A stretch of 22,415 nucleotides of DNA from Thermodesulfobacteriota bacterium (GTDB lineage Bacteria; Desulfobacterota; DSM-4660; Desulfatiglandales; Desulfatiglandaceae): assembly GCA_028278625.1 (NCBI GenBank), contig JANQDY010000280.1:1-22415 (forward strand). The letters run 5' to 3'. Numbering within the stretch: the stretch's first letter is position 1; each line of letters begins with the position of its first letter. Below are positions 5,679-13,898 of the stretch, piece after piece. The translations under genes were made by a program, and so were the position numbers. Under the pieces are notes generated by a model that saw nothing but the letters and a program-made list of their open reading frames with translations, ran no database searches and was not told where the DNA came from.

Positions 5679-8168
5679 CTATTTCGCATGCCAGATGATT
5701 TCCCGAACCCCTGAGAGGATCCGCAGCATGACCTCCTCCGCATGGAATTTCGGCGTACCCGTTGTATCCAGCCGGTTCAATGCCACAAACAGGGTGCGCT
5801 TTGACTCGGGAAAATAGCACCATAGGGCGTAGACCCCGCTGTTGGCGCCGTTGTGGCCGATCACCTTTTCCCCGAAAAAATCGCCCAAATTGGGCGATAA
5901 TGACAGACCGAGACCGTATTCCGTGGCCGGCGGAACAGGGGTCCTCATCTGCTCAAGGGTCCCATGGCTTACCACTGCGCCGCCAAAAAGCCCACGGGTC
6001 CACCGAAGCATGTCCGAGGCAATGGTGACGCCCGAACCGGCGGTCCAGTCCCATGACATGTTCCAGCCGGAGGTGTCCAGCAGTTGGTTCTCGTACCAGA
6101 AATAATCCCGGGCGTACGGTTCGTTCTTCATGCCGTCCCGAGTGAGCGTCGTGCGCCGCAGGTTCAGGGGCTTGAAAAAGCGCCGGTTGATGACATCCGC
6201 AACCGTTTCGCCCGTTGCCGCTTCAATGATCATCCCCAGGAGATAATACCCCGTGTTGCAGTAGGCATAGGCGGTTCCCGGCTCAACGAATTCATCCTGG
6301 TGTCGATGGAGGATGTCCAGAACATCCTGGTTGGTCCACGACGCATACGGGTCACTTGCCACTTTCTCCAACCACTCCAATGTGTTTTCATGGTCCGGGA
6401 TCCCGCTGGTGTGGTTTAGCAGCATGCGTATGGTAATCCGGTCTCCGTAGCGTGGCAGGGATCCCGGAAGCCATGTGTCTACCGTATGGTCCAGGCTCAA
6501 ATAACCCTCTTCCATGAGTCTCATGACCAGGGCGGCGGTAAACGGTTTTGTGATGCTGGCGATGCGGACCTGGGTGTTGACGGTCATCGGCTGACCAGTG
6601 GCCAGATCCGCCTTTCCCGCGGCTCCCACCCAACTCCCTTGAGGGGTTTCCAAGGCCATGACGGCACCCGGAACACCGTCGTCGCTGACCACATCATCGA
6701 GAAGCGCCTGGAGTTGGGCTCCCACGGGCCAGATGGCCGCCTCCAGCTCCACGTCAACACCGTCCGCGAAACGGATAACATTTTCCCATGTGCGGGGGAC
6801 GACAATGTCCGGTCTAACACCACCGACCCCGTTTCGACTGTCCAGTTGAACCACGCCATTTTGATCCAGGGATTGGCCCACGGGAATCAGGGCGATAAAA
6901 GGATTGTCACCGATGGAAATAAAGTTAATGGAACCGGCATCCGTCAGTACCATGCCGAAGCTGCCGTTGGTGCCGTGGAAGCCCGCCACCAGCCCGTTGG
7001 GCGATTTCTGAATGCCCATGGCGATCCCTTCACCGGAGCTGATGGTGGCCGGGTTGACCAGAGCGATGACAGGTCCCCCGTAATAGGGCTTCTGCGGGCG
7101 AATATAGACATGACCACCGGTATCAAAGTTGCCCGAGTCGGCGTTATACCGGGTCCATGTTTCATAAAAGGTCTTCTCTTTGTGGAAAAAGCCGGCCAGA
7201 TCGGCCGCCAGTTGGTCATTCCCGCCCAGATTGCCGCGAAGATCCACGACGACCCCAGGGACCTGCTCATCTACAAAAGCCTGAACGGCCCTGCCGAAGT
7301 CCGCAAGAACCGTCTCGTATTCCGGAGGATCCGGTTCCTCAGAAACTTTCACGTAGCCGTGCCCGCTGGGTAGAATGCGAAATGCCACTTTGGGATCAGA
7401 CGAAGCGTTGGCGGCGAAATTTCCATGGTTCAGGGTGTCATAGCCATCCAATGTTGCCGTGAGTATTACCGTCCTTTGTTGATCCTCTCCCGGATTCTGA
7501 AAAGTGACAATTGCCTGGCTTCCTTCCGGCGCACGGGTCAGCAGGCGCTCCTGTTCAATACGGTTGTGTTCATTTGTGGCCAGGCTGTTGGCGGCCATTC
7601 TCCAAAGGGTTGACGTCCGTCCGATGACCGCCTGAACAGGTTCCCCGTTCCATTGGACGACCTCTGTTCCGATTTGAATGCCTGCCTGATCGGCGGAACT
7701 TCCGGGCCTGAGGTAATAGACAATGATCCGCCTGTCGCCCAGATGGGTGACTCCGAGGCCGTAACCAGCGCCGATATGTTCTTCTAGGAGCGTGTTTTGA
7801 AGCTCTCTTGCGCACTGATACGCGTCATCATCGGCAAAAGGGTTGGGTATGAGGAATACGTGGCCGTCCGGTATGGAAAAGAGATACTCCCGAAGGGCGG
7901 TGTAGTAGGCACCCACATCATTATTAAAAGAAGCCCTGATGACATCTCCAAAGGATCTCTTTGCCAATGTGTCCCAGTGAATCCCCTTCCATTTTGTGAA
8001 AGCGTATTTTTTTGAAACATGGGTATGAAGATTCAAAAAACCACTTGGCCATTTGGCATAACTTTCAGGAAACGAAATAGCGTAGCAGGTCCCAAATGCG
8101 GCTGTGAATACCAGAAGCAAACCGAAAGCGCATATGGCGACACTCTTTCGAATTCTACGGTTATTCAT
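5679..8168 (-). CDS. Exported S41 peptidase / class C beta-lactamase-like fusion, 829 aa
   Basis: A signal peptide (residues 1-30, ending TCYA) precedes two enzyme modules. The first is S41-like (tail-specific protease family): a PDZ-like segment at about 130-185, the DLRGNLGG motif at 309-316, and the likely nucleophile region TISSGE at 375-380. The second is a serine beta-lactamase/D,D-peptidase fold with SITK (Ser538-xx-Lys541), YCN (Tyr636-x-Asn638) and HNG (His772-x-Gly774), the three motifs of class C enzymes and carboxypeptidases. Both active sites look intact. The ATG at 8168 has GAAGGAGG upstream; the open frame continues further but without signal sequence or ribosome site. Likely work is periplasmic cleavage of peptides or peptidoglycan-derived substrates. 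Genuine beta-lactam hydrolysis is not implied, since most proteins of this family are esterases or peptidases. Confidence 0.9.
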   Translation of the reverse strand: MNNRRIRKSVAICAFGLLLVFTAAFGTCYAISFPESYAKWPSGFLNLHTHVSKKYAFTKWKGIHWDTLAKRSFGDVIRASFNNDVGAYYTALREYLFSIPDGHVFLIPNPFADDDAYQCARELQNTLLEEHIGAGYGLGVTHLGDRRIIVYYLRPGSSADQAGIQIGTEVVQWNGEPVQAVIGRTSTLWRMAANSLATNEHNRIEQERLLTRAPEGSQAIVTFQNPGEDQQRTVILTATLDGYDTLNHGNFAANASSDPKVAFRILPSGHGYVKVSEEPDPPEYETVLADFGRAVQAFVDEQVPGVVVDLRGNLGGNDQLAADLAGFFHKEKTFYETWTRYNADSGNFDTGGHVYIRPQKPYYGGPVIALVNPATISSGEGIAMGIQKSPNGLVAGFHGTNGSFGMVLTDAGSINFISIGDNPFIALIPVGQSLDQNGVVQLDSRNGVGGVRPDIVVPRTWENVIRFADGVDVELEAAIWPVGAQLQALLDDVVSDDGVPGAVMALETPQGSWVGAAGKADLATGQPMTVNTQVRIASITKPFTAALVMRLMEEGYLSLDHTVDTWLPGSLPRYGDRITIRMLLNHTSGIPDHENTLEWLEKVASDPYASWTNQDVLDILHRHQDEFVEPGTAYAYCNTGYYLLGMIIEAATGETVADVINRRFFKPLNLRRTTLTRDGMKNEPYARDYFWYENQLLDTSGWNMSWDWTAGSGVTIASDMLRWTRGLFGGAVVSHGTLEQMRTPVPPATEYGLGLSLSPNLGDFFGEKVIGHNGANSGVYALWCYFPESKRTLFVALNRLDTTGTPKFHAEEVMLRILSGVREIIWHAK

Positions 8169-8618
8169 GCTGCCTCCTTCTTTAAATGGTTCTTGTGGCA
8201 AGAAGATCTTCCAAATGTGTACATATACACCAATGACCTTTGGAAAGTCACTTTTTTTCGGGTACAAAAAACCCCTGAACTCCAGATGGATTTCAAGGGT
8301 TTTTGGGGAGAAACAATAGAAAAAGAAAAGCAATCCAAGTGATTCCCTTCCTTGGGGTACTACTTGAGGCCGTCAACCTGATCCTGCTGAAGATTCCTGC
8401 TTGATGGGCTCTTACGCCTCGTAAGCCCCTTTCTAAAAACCTGCCAAGTGAAAAAAGTGCTTCAAACAGGTTTTTTTAACTCTCCTATAAGTTGACTTTC
8501 TAGGTAATATATGAGAGGTTTTTTGCCATATAGATATCATTTTTCTCTTATCAGGATATTCCACCCAAGAATCCTATGGTATTGTATGAAGCAATTGACA
8601 CCACAGAGGAGGGCCGCC
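8169..8618. other. Divergent intergenic region with several hairpins
   Basis: There is no gene in 450 bases. Near the S41 gene is a near-palindrome GTGTACATATACAC (8217-8230; 12 of 14 bases symmetrical), a possible operator. AAAAACCCCTGAA (8267-8279) pairs with TTCAAGGGTTTTT (8292-8304) apart from one mismatch, and it could terminate in either direction. A CTTAC/GTAAG hairpin lies at about 8405-8429. AAAAACCTG (8435-8443) pairs with CAGGTTTTT (8467-8475) and runs into T7, a + strand terminator shape. TTGACT at 8492-8497 resembles a -35, but no -10 sits at proper distance, so I call no promoter for the 8619 gene. Confidence 0.5.
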
Positions 8619-9116
8619 ATGACACTGGGAGAAAAGATCAGACAACTGAGAAAAGAAAAGGGCTTTTCTCAAAGTCTGCTTGAAGAGAGATCGGGCGTGA
8701 ACGCCAAACTGCTCAGCAAATACGAAACAGGCCGGATCGTACCCACTGCAGATACCTTAAAAAAAATCGCGGAGGGCCTGGAGATAAGTGCAGACTATCT
8801 TCTTTTTGAAAATGTCCCGAAAAACGGTTTGAGTCCGCTCAAGGACTTGGAGCTTCTTGAGATGTTTAGAGAAGTAGAAGGCATGGACCAGGAGAATAGG
8901 GGCATGATTAAGAATCTTATCAATGCCGTCATCGTACGCAACAAAGTCCAGGAGGTCCTGAAACCGACCCATGAAGAGGCATGGGAAGATCGGATGAGAA
9001 GGAGCCTTTCAAAGTTCAGGTACAGGGTTAAGGGGTACTCAGAAAAAGAGATCTTACAGATTGTCGAAAATGCGGTGAAGGCTGTCAGAGTTGAAGAAGA
9101 AAAAATCGCGAATTAG
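8619..9116 (+). CDS. XRE-family regulator, probable antitoxin, 165 aa
   Basis: Residues 1-62 are a textbook Cro/C1-type helix-turn-helix (MTLGEKIRQLRKEKGFSQ..., recognition region about 26-42, then ADTLKKIAEGLEISADYLL). A helical linker (DQENRGMIKNLINAVIVRNK) follows, typical of phage-like XRE proteins. The C-terminal segment 126-157 (KFRYRVKGYSEKEILQIVENAVKAV) looks like a separate small strand-helix module that may bind the partner. The ATG at 8619 is preceded by GAGGAGGG; an in-frame start at 8511 would add residues outside the HTH fold. Its 3' end overlaps the PIN gene by 26 bases, so it likely represses its own operon and neutralises the PIN protein. Confidence 0.85.
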   Translation: MTLGEKIRQLRKEKGFSQSLLEERSGVNAKLLSKYETGRIVPTADTLKKIAEGLEISADYLLFENVPKNGLSPLKDLELLEMFREVEGMDQENRGMIKNLINAVIVRNKVQEVLKPTHEEAWEDRMRRSLSKFRYRVKGYSEKEILQIVENAVKAVRVEEEKIAN

Positions 9117-9531
9117 GGCGGTTATCGATACCAATCTGTTTGTCAGCGGTTTCCTGGCCAGTCATGGCTACACGTCCGAGCTGCAGGAGCTATGGATTAA
9201 AGGGGCTTTTGAACTGGTGGTCTCAGAGAAGATCCTGGAGGAAATCAGAAAAACACTCCTTAAACCGGATCTCAGAAAAAGAGTGTTCTTCCACAATGGC
9301 GAAGAAGACGAGATCATTGAACTCATAAAAGAAAGAGCCCTGATTGTAACGCAAGACCGCTACCAGACCGACAAGATCAAAAAGGACCACACGGACAACA
9401 AGTTTTTGGCCTGCGCCATGGAGGGAGAGGCCGACTACATCGTGTCAGGGGATCATCATCTTTTGGAGTTGAAACATTTTCACAGGATCCAGATTGTCGA
9501 CGCCAAGACTTTTGTAAAAAAGTTCACTTGA
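9091..9531 (+). CDS. PIN-domain ribonuclease, probable toxin, 146 aa
   Basis: The protein is a PIN domain of the COG1569-like toxin group. It has Asp13 in AVIDTNLFVSG, a glutamate in EKILEEI (50/51), Asp102 in DHTDNKFLACA and Asp121 in IVSGDHHLL, which are the metal-binding acids of the fold. The expected activity is Mg2+-dependent cleavage of tRNA or mRNA that halts growth when the antitoxin is lost. The length is normal and the active site complete. The start is placed at TTG 9091, inside the preceding gene, because the fold's first strand begins at about residue 8 and no ATG or GTG lies between. An unusual start and 26-base overlap suggest translational coupling that keeps the toxin scarce. 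Confidence 0.85.
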   Translation: MKKKKSRIRAVIDTNLFVSGFLASHGYTSELQELWIKGAFELVVSEKILEEIRKTLLKPDLRKRVFFHNGEEDEIIELIKERALIVTQDRYQTDKIKKDHTDNKFLACAMEGEADYIVSGDHHLLELKHFHRIQIVDAKTFVKKFT

Positions 9532-9573
9532 GATCAAAAGCGGAGGGTCTGCCTCTGCGGGCTCCAGCCCCAC

Positions 9574-9822
9574 TTATAGGAATCCGGTTGGCGGGTCTTC
9601 CGTTTCCCGACGGTGCAGCCGATCTGGTTTTATTTGATACTTATTCCCACCCTTCACCTCATGATCGCCCATGTATGAAAAGGTGACGCGATTGGGGGTG
9701 TCCGGAAGCTTTTCAAAGGTCCGGCGGGCGGCTTTCACGACGCAATGGTCGATGGTGGGCTTGATGAGGGCAAAGGTCTCACGGCTGATATCATTGGAAA
9801 TATCATCTGGAGTGTGCACCAC
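9574..9822 (-). CDS. Doubtful small ORF or gene remnant, 82 aa
   Basis: An 82-codon frame opens at a GTG (9820-9822) with no visible Shine-Dalgarno. The first 55 codons prefer C or G in the third position and read like a normal soluble protein (RRTFEKLPDTPNRVTFSYMGD). The last 25 codons turn A-rich and lose that bias. This pattern would suit the surviving fragment of a decayed gene. I recognise no family. The rest of 9823-10053 holds no gene that I can support. Confidence 0.3.
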   Translation of the reverse strand: MVHTPDDISNDISRETFALIKPTIDHCVVKAARRTFEKLPDTPNRVTFSYMGDHEVKGGNKYQIKPDRLHRRETEDPPTGFL

Positions 9823-10053
9823 CGCCGGTTTTTATTCGGATTCTGGCGACGGGAAAACCGGTAGGCTTGCTGGCCGGGGCCAAACTTCCGGACCCCCTTA
9901 GATCCATTCCGATTCCCTCCATCTCGCCGGTTTCATCCTGTTGCCTAATCCATCGCAGACAGGGGAACTTAGTTAAAATAATGTCAGCCGAGGTTAAAAT
10001 TAGGTAAGCCGTCCCCGAATTTGGCGAATCTGGAAACGGTGTTTGGATCAATG

Positions 10054-11733
10054 TCATGCCTGTCGGCGTTTGCGGATTGTGAAATAGCCGATCAGAATCA
10101 CCAACAGCGACAGTGCAATCAGACCCCTCTCGTTCAAGGTTGGGATGGGGGAAGGTGAATCCGTGAGTTTTGCAACAAAGGCACTATAACCGGCCAAGGT
10201 TGCCTGAAAAGGATTTTTCGTGGGAAAGTCGCTGGAATAGGTCACACCCGTGACATAGGCGTTTCCGTGGCCGTCCACGGCGATGCCATATGCACGATCA
10301 GGCCAGTTTCCTCCCAGATATGTGGAGTAACAAAGGTCTCTTCCCGATGAAGAAATCTTGGTGATGAAGGCATCAGACACCCCTCCGTTGGTTGCCTGAA
10401 AGGGGCTTTTTGTGGGAAAGACGGTGGAACCGGTTCCTCCCGTGATATAGGCATTGCCTGAACCGTCCAGGGCGATGCCATATCCGGCATCGCTGCCATT
10501 TCCTCCCAGATATGTGGAATAATAAAGGTCGCTTCCTGATGAAGAAATCTTGGTGATGAAGGCATCATCCCATCCTCCGTTGGTTGCCTGAAAGGGGTTT
10601 TTTGTGGGAAAGTCGGTAGACCGGGTCTCTCCCGTGACATATGCGTTTCCATAGCCGTCCACTACGATCCCATTTCCTTCATCACTACTACTTCCCCCCA
10701 GATATGTGGAGTAAAAAAGGGCGTTTCCCGCTGGCGAAAGTTTAGCGATGAAGGAATCCATAAATCCGGAAAAAGTTGCCTGAAAGGGATTCTTGATGGG
10801 AAAGTCGCTTGACCAGGTTTCTCCCGTGACATATGCGTTTCCATAGCCGTCCACGGCGATGCCATTTCCCTGATCTGTCCTGCTTCCCCCTAAATAGGTG
10901 GAATAATCAAGAGTGGGGTCTATGACAAGGGGATAGGCTGGGTCATAGGAGGCGACCTGAAAGCCGTATGAAAATTTTCCGGTATCTGATGGGTCGGCGC
11001 AGCTTCGGATTTCAAAACGTCCATCTACTTCTTTCTTTCCTTCTATCTCCTGATAGATATGGGGTTTTGTCTCCTCGATCTGACCGAAGGCGGTTCCAAT
11101 GAGAAGTTGCCCCGCCTCGTTGACCGCAAGCCCTTCGATTCCGCTGTAGGTCAAGAGGATCTGGTCGGAGTTCCCACCCGGGTTCACGATGAATTCATAT
11201 TCCATGTCCTTGCCGTTGCCGAAGACTTTCAGGTCAATCCCTTCGTAGACCCCCTTGTAGACGATCCCCTTATAGGTGGGGATTTCCGTCCTCCATTTGC
11301 TTTTGTCATTGCCCACAAAATAGTTGATTCCGGCCTCTTGAGGGTCAAAACCTTTGGTCAAGACCCCTTCCTTGACATTCTCAAACGTCAGGTTGAACAC
11401 CAGTCGTTCTCTCTTTTGCCCCGCTTCGTGCAGGCCCTTTTCCGGTTCCGGCCGCTCGTTTTTCGCTCTCTCTCCCCCACGAAAAAGGTCGAATACGATC
11501 CCTTTATCCGTAAAATAGAGGGTCTGGCCGGATGTCTTGACATAAAACCGGACCTTGGGATCAAGCTGCCCCTTGTTTTCAATAAAATAGAGTGGCAGGT
11601 TGGCATAGGCTGAAAGAATACCCTCCTTGTCGGCCTTTTCAGGTGCCGCTGCCCCTGTGAAGGCCGGATATGCAACGCTCAACAGGCACCAGAAGATCAT
11701 CTCCAAAACGCCCAACCCAGCTTTCACTCTCAT
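10054..11733 (-). CDS. SBBP-repeat surface protein with IPTL-type C-terminal signal, 559 aa
   Basis: An N-terminal signal/hydrophobic segment (about 7-30) leads into a conserved N-terminal region (about 45-272, ENKGQLDPKVRFYVKTSG..., typical of SBBP proteins). Four tandem 64-residue SBBP repeats follow (from 277, each YSTYLGG...GNAYVTG...FPTKNPFQAT...AFI.K), which form blades of a beta-propeller. The last 30 residues are a sorting signal: IPTL at 530-533, a hydrophobic helix (GLIALSLLVILIGYF) and a basic end RKRRQA. Such signals route proteins to the outer surface in exopolysaccharide-producing Gram-negatives. The canonical Trp of IPTLxxWG is Arg here (IPTLNERG). GAGGAGGGAAC before the ATG supports the start. 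It is probably an extracellular adhesive or matrix protein. Confidence 0.88.
   Translation of the reverse strand: MRVKAGLGVLEMIFWCLLSVAYPAFTGAAAPEKADKEGILSAYANLPLYFIENKGQLDPKVRFYVKTSGQTLYFTDKGIVFDLFRGGERAKNERPEPEKGLHEAGQKRERLVFNLTFENVKEGVLTKGFDPQEAGINYFVGNDKSKWRTEIPTYKGIVYKGVYEGIDLKVFGNGKDMEYEFIVNPGGNSDQILLTYSGIEGLAVNEAGQLLIGTAFGQIEETKPHIYQEIEGKKEVDGRFEIRSCADPSDTGKFSYGFQVASYDPAYPLVIDPTLDYSTYLGGSRTDQGNGIAVDGYGNAYVTGETWSSDFPIKNPFQATFSGFMDSFIAKLSPAGNALFYSTYLGGSSSDEGNGIVVDGYGNAYVTGETRSTDFPTKNPFQATNGGWDDAFITKISSSGSDLYYSTYLGGNGSDAGYGIALDGSGNAYITGGTGSTVFPTKSPFQATNGGVSDAFITKISSSGRDLCYSTYLGGNWPDRAYGIAVDGHGNAYVTGVTYSSDFPTKNPFQATLAGYSAFVAKLTDSPSPIPTLNERGLIALSLLVILIGYFTIRKRRQA
10165..10905 (-). repeat. 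Tandem SBBP-coding repeats, 192-bp period
   Basis: Four in-frame copies start at about 10905, 10713, 10521 and 10329 (reading on -). Adjacent copies are very similar at DNA level, especially the segments coding GNAYVTG and FPTKNPFQAT. Copy-number change by slippage or recombination would add or remove whole propeller blades without breaking the frame. Confidence 0.85.
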
Positions 11734-12288
11734 GATGTTCCCTCCTCGTATATGATCTTTTCAAAACGGAAAATCGGCCGTTTTTTCCCATGGGTCAGAT
11801 TCCATGGGAGCCAGGGCGAATAGGTCTATGCACCCGGATCGAATGAATGACAAGTTAATTCCGAATTGAAATCTTAAAAATCAGCAAAATGTCCCCGAAA
11901 TTCACGTAAGTAAGATAGTATTTAGGATGTATATAAATCAACTGGCTATTATGAATCCCGTTTTGCAGCTAGAGCAGTCGTAGAACTCAATTTCAATCAC
12001 ATCAGCAATGGCAGTATTTAAGATCGATTTCGGAAAAAATCACGGTTTCGGGGATCATGATCTTAGCTCCAAACAGACGGCGGCCTAAAGCTTGGGTTCT
12101 TTCATTCGGGTCACAAACGAAACAGCCGGACGATTGACTATTTTACGATGAAGGAAAATATAGAAACCGACCACGTGTGTCAACCCAAATCGAAAAACAT
12201 AGGATCAAATGATAAGGGGATGGTGATAATGTATTGCTTGCCTTTAGGGATGGGAATAGGGAAAAGCGGATATCATCACTTTTGTGGT
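11734..12288. other. Gene-free stretch between the surface protein and the protease
   Basis: No convincing coding frame is present on either strand. AAAACGG (11763-11769) and CCGTTTT (11778-11784) form a hairpin with a T run on +, which would lie in the leader of the surface-protein mRNA on -. Just beyond is TCCCATGG/CCATGGGA (about 11786-11809). Base composition becomes A/T-rich from about 11830 to 12060. I see no mobile element or RNA gene that I can name. Confidence 0.5.
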
Positions 12289-12324
12289 AAAAAAAGCCCC
12301 CGAAGCCGATGGCTATCGGGGGCT
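12289..12324 (-). terminator. Intrinsic terminator of the Bat/protease operon
   Basis: On the minus strand, AGCCCCCGA pairs perfectly with TCGGGGGCT (12295-12303 with 12316-12324) and is followed by seven Ts (12289-12295 on + read as A). It stands about 70 bases beyond the protease stop codon and closes the long operon. Confidence 0.9.
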
Positions 12325-12395
12325 CTCTCAGTGGTTGAAGCTCAGGGACGGGGCACGGGAGAGACCACAATGATCGCTCCATGCCATGTGACCAT

Positions 12396-13868
12396 CTATT
12401 TGGTCAGTGTGACGGCCACATACCCCCGGTTGCTTCTCAGGATATACAGGGAAATTTTGTCGCCTTTTTTGTATTTTCCGATTTCCTTCATGTACTGGTC
12501 TACATCAGTCACTTCCTTGTGGTTGATCTCCTTGATGAGATCCCCGGGGAGGACGCCGGCTTCCTCTCCCTTGCTGTCCGGCTCCACACCGACCACCATG
12601 ACACCCTTTTCAGCCTGAAGCTGGAACTGCGAAATGAGCTCCGGGGTGAGATTGCTCACCGCGAGGCCGAAGGGATTTTTCTTCTGAACTTCCGGACTCT
12701 GAGCGGCCATCATGGTTTCCGGCCGTTTGCCCAGTTTGATGGTGAATTCCTTTTCCTTGCCATCACGGAGCACCAGAAGCTTGGCCTTCTGGCCCACGGG
12801 TGATTCGGCAATGGTACGGCTCAATTCCCGGCTGCTGTCCACTTCCTTACCGTTAACCGAAAGTATAATGTCTTTGGCTTTTATGCCGGCTTTTTCCGCC
12901 GGGTCTCCGGGGAAAACCTTTGTGACCAGAACACCGGCTTTCCCCTTGACACCGTAGTATTTTTTCAGTTCTTCGTTAAGGTCCTGGATGCCGACACCCA
13001 GCCAGCCCCGGGTGACTTCCCCTTTGCTCTGCAGCTGCTGGATAATCCCCTTGGCCATGTTCACGGGAATGGCAAACCCGATGCCCTGGCCTCCGGCGAT
13101 AATGGCGGTATTGATCCCCACCACTTTTCCATTCATGTCGATGAGAGGGCCGCCGCTGTTGCCGGGATTGATGGAAGCGTCGGTCTGAATAAAGTCATCG
13201 TAGGGGCCTGAACCGATCACCCGCCCTTTGGCGCTGATGATGCCCACGGTAATCGTATGCTCGAGGCCGAAGGGGTTCCCGATGGCCATGACCCATTCCC
13301 CGATTTTGACATCATCCGAGTTGCCGAATTCGATAACCGGGAGATTTCCGTCGGATTCGATCTTGATGAGGGCCAAATCCGTATTGGGATCCCGTCCCTT
13401 TACTTCCGCGTTGAATTCCCGCTCGTCCTTGAGGATGACTTTGATCTTATCGGCCCCTTCCACCACGTGGTTATTGGTCACAATGTAACCGTCGTGGTCG
13501 ATAATAAAGCCGGAGCCGAGACTCCTTTGCTTAAATCCCTGGTTCGGGCGGCCGCCGAAGAATTTCTCGAAGAAATCACGAAATGGGTCTTCCTTGTCAA
13601 AAGGTCCTCCCTTGAAATGGGGGTCCACCTCCATACGGCGTTTGCCGTTTTTTTCCGAGCGGATATTGACAACGGCCGGGCTGTATTTCTGGGCCAGTTC
13701 TGAAAAACTCTCCGGTACCCATCGTACCTGGCCCTGATCATCGCCGGTTGCGGCCCGGGCAACCGAAGTCCAATAGAATGTGACCACACAAATTGCGGCC
13801 AGCAGTGAGAACAGACGCAATGAGAAAGGTCTTGATCTCCATGTCATTTTTTGGGTCATTATTTTCAT
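12396..13868 (-). CDS. Do-type periplasmic serine protease (DegP/DegQ family), 490 aa
   Basis: This is a trypsin-like HtrA protease/chaperone of the periplasm that degrades misfolded envelope proteins. A signal peptide occupies about 1-40 (VARA-AT). The catalytic triad is His134 (TNNHVV), Asp164 (PNTDLALIKI) and Ser238 (NPGNSGGPL). Two PDZ domains follow: the first at about 288-380 (GWLGVGIQDL...), the second at about 400-488. A charged, phenylalanine-rich LA-loop-like insert (about 75-115) is present. The ATG is preceded by AAAGGAG. It is the last gene of the Bat operon, 30 bases after the TPR/SH3 gene, so it is probably co-expressed with it. Whether it is DegP or DegQ cannot be decided by eye. 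Confidence 0.95.
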   Translation of the reverse strand: MKIMTQKMTWRSRPFSLRLFSLLAAICVVTFYWTSVARAATGDDQGQVRWVPESFSELAQKYSPAVVNIRSEKNGKRRMEVDPHFKGGPFDKEDPFRDFFEKFFGGRPNQGFKQRSLGSGFIIDHDGYIVTNNHVVEGADKIKVILKDEREFNAEVKGRDPNTDLALIKIESDGNLPVIEFGNSDDVKIGEWVMAIGNPFGLEHTITVGIISAKGRVIGSGPYDDFIQTDASINPGNSGGPLIDMNGKVVGINTAIIAGGQGIGFAIPVNMAKGIIQQLQSKGEVTRGWLGVGIQDLNEELKKYYGVKGKAGVLVTKVFPGDPAEKAGIKAKDIILSVNGKEVDSSRELSRTIAESPVGQKAKLLVLRDGKEKEFTIKLGKRPETMMAAQSPEVQKKNPFGLAVSNLTPELISQFQLQAEKGVMVVGVEPDSKGEEAGVLPGDLIKEINHKEVTDVDQYMKEIGKYKKGDKISLYILRSNRGYVAVTLTK

Positions 13869-13898
13869 GATGTACTCCTTTCTTGTGCTTTTATGGTT

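Noticed and set aside
6486..7373. 295-codon + frame opposite the S41/beta-lactamase gene
   Set aside because: It has no ribosome site and no domain, while the opposite strand has two motif-complete enzyme domains. It is a shadow.
8492..8520. Promoter for the XRE gene based on TTGACT
   Set aside because: There is no -10 at 16-18 bases; TAATAT lies only seven bases away.
10165..10905. Regular repeats as a CRISPR or minisatellite array
   Set aside because: The 192-bp period is in frame and codes for the known SBBP repeat, with no spacers.
12148..12618. 156-codon + frame over the operon terminator and protease 3' end
   Set aside because: It crosses a strong terminator and lies antisense to the protease, with no family resemblance.
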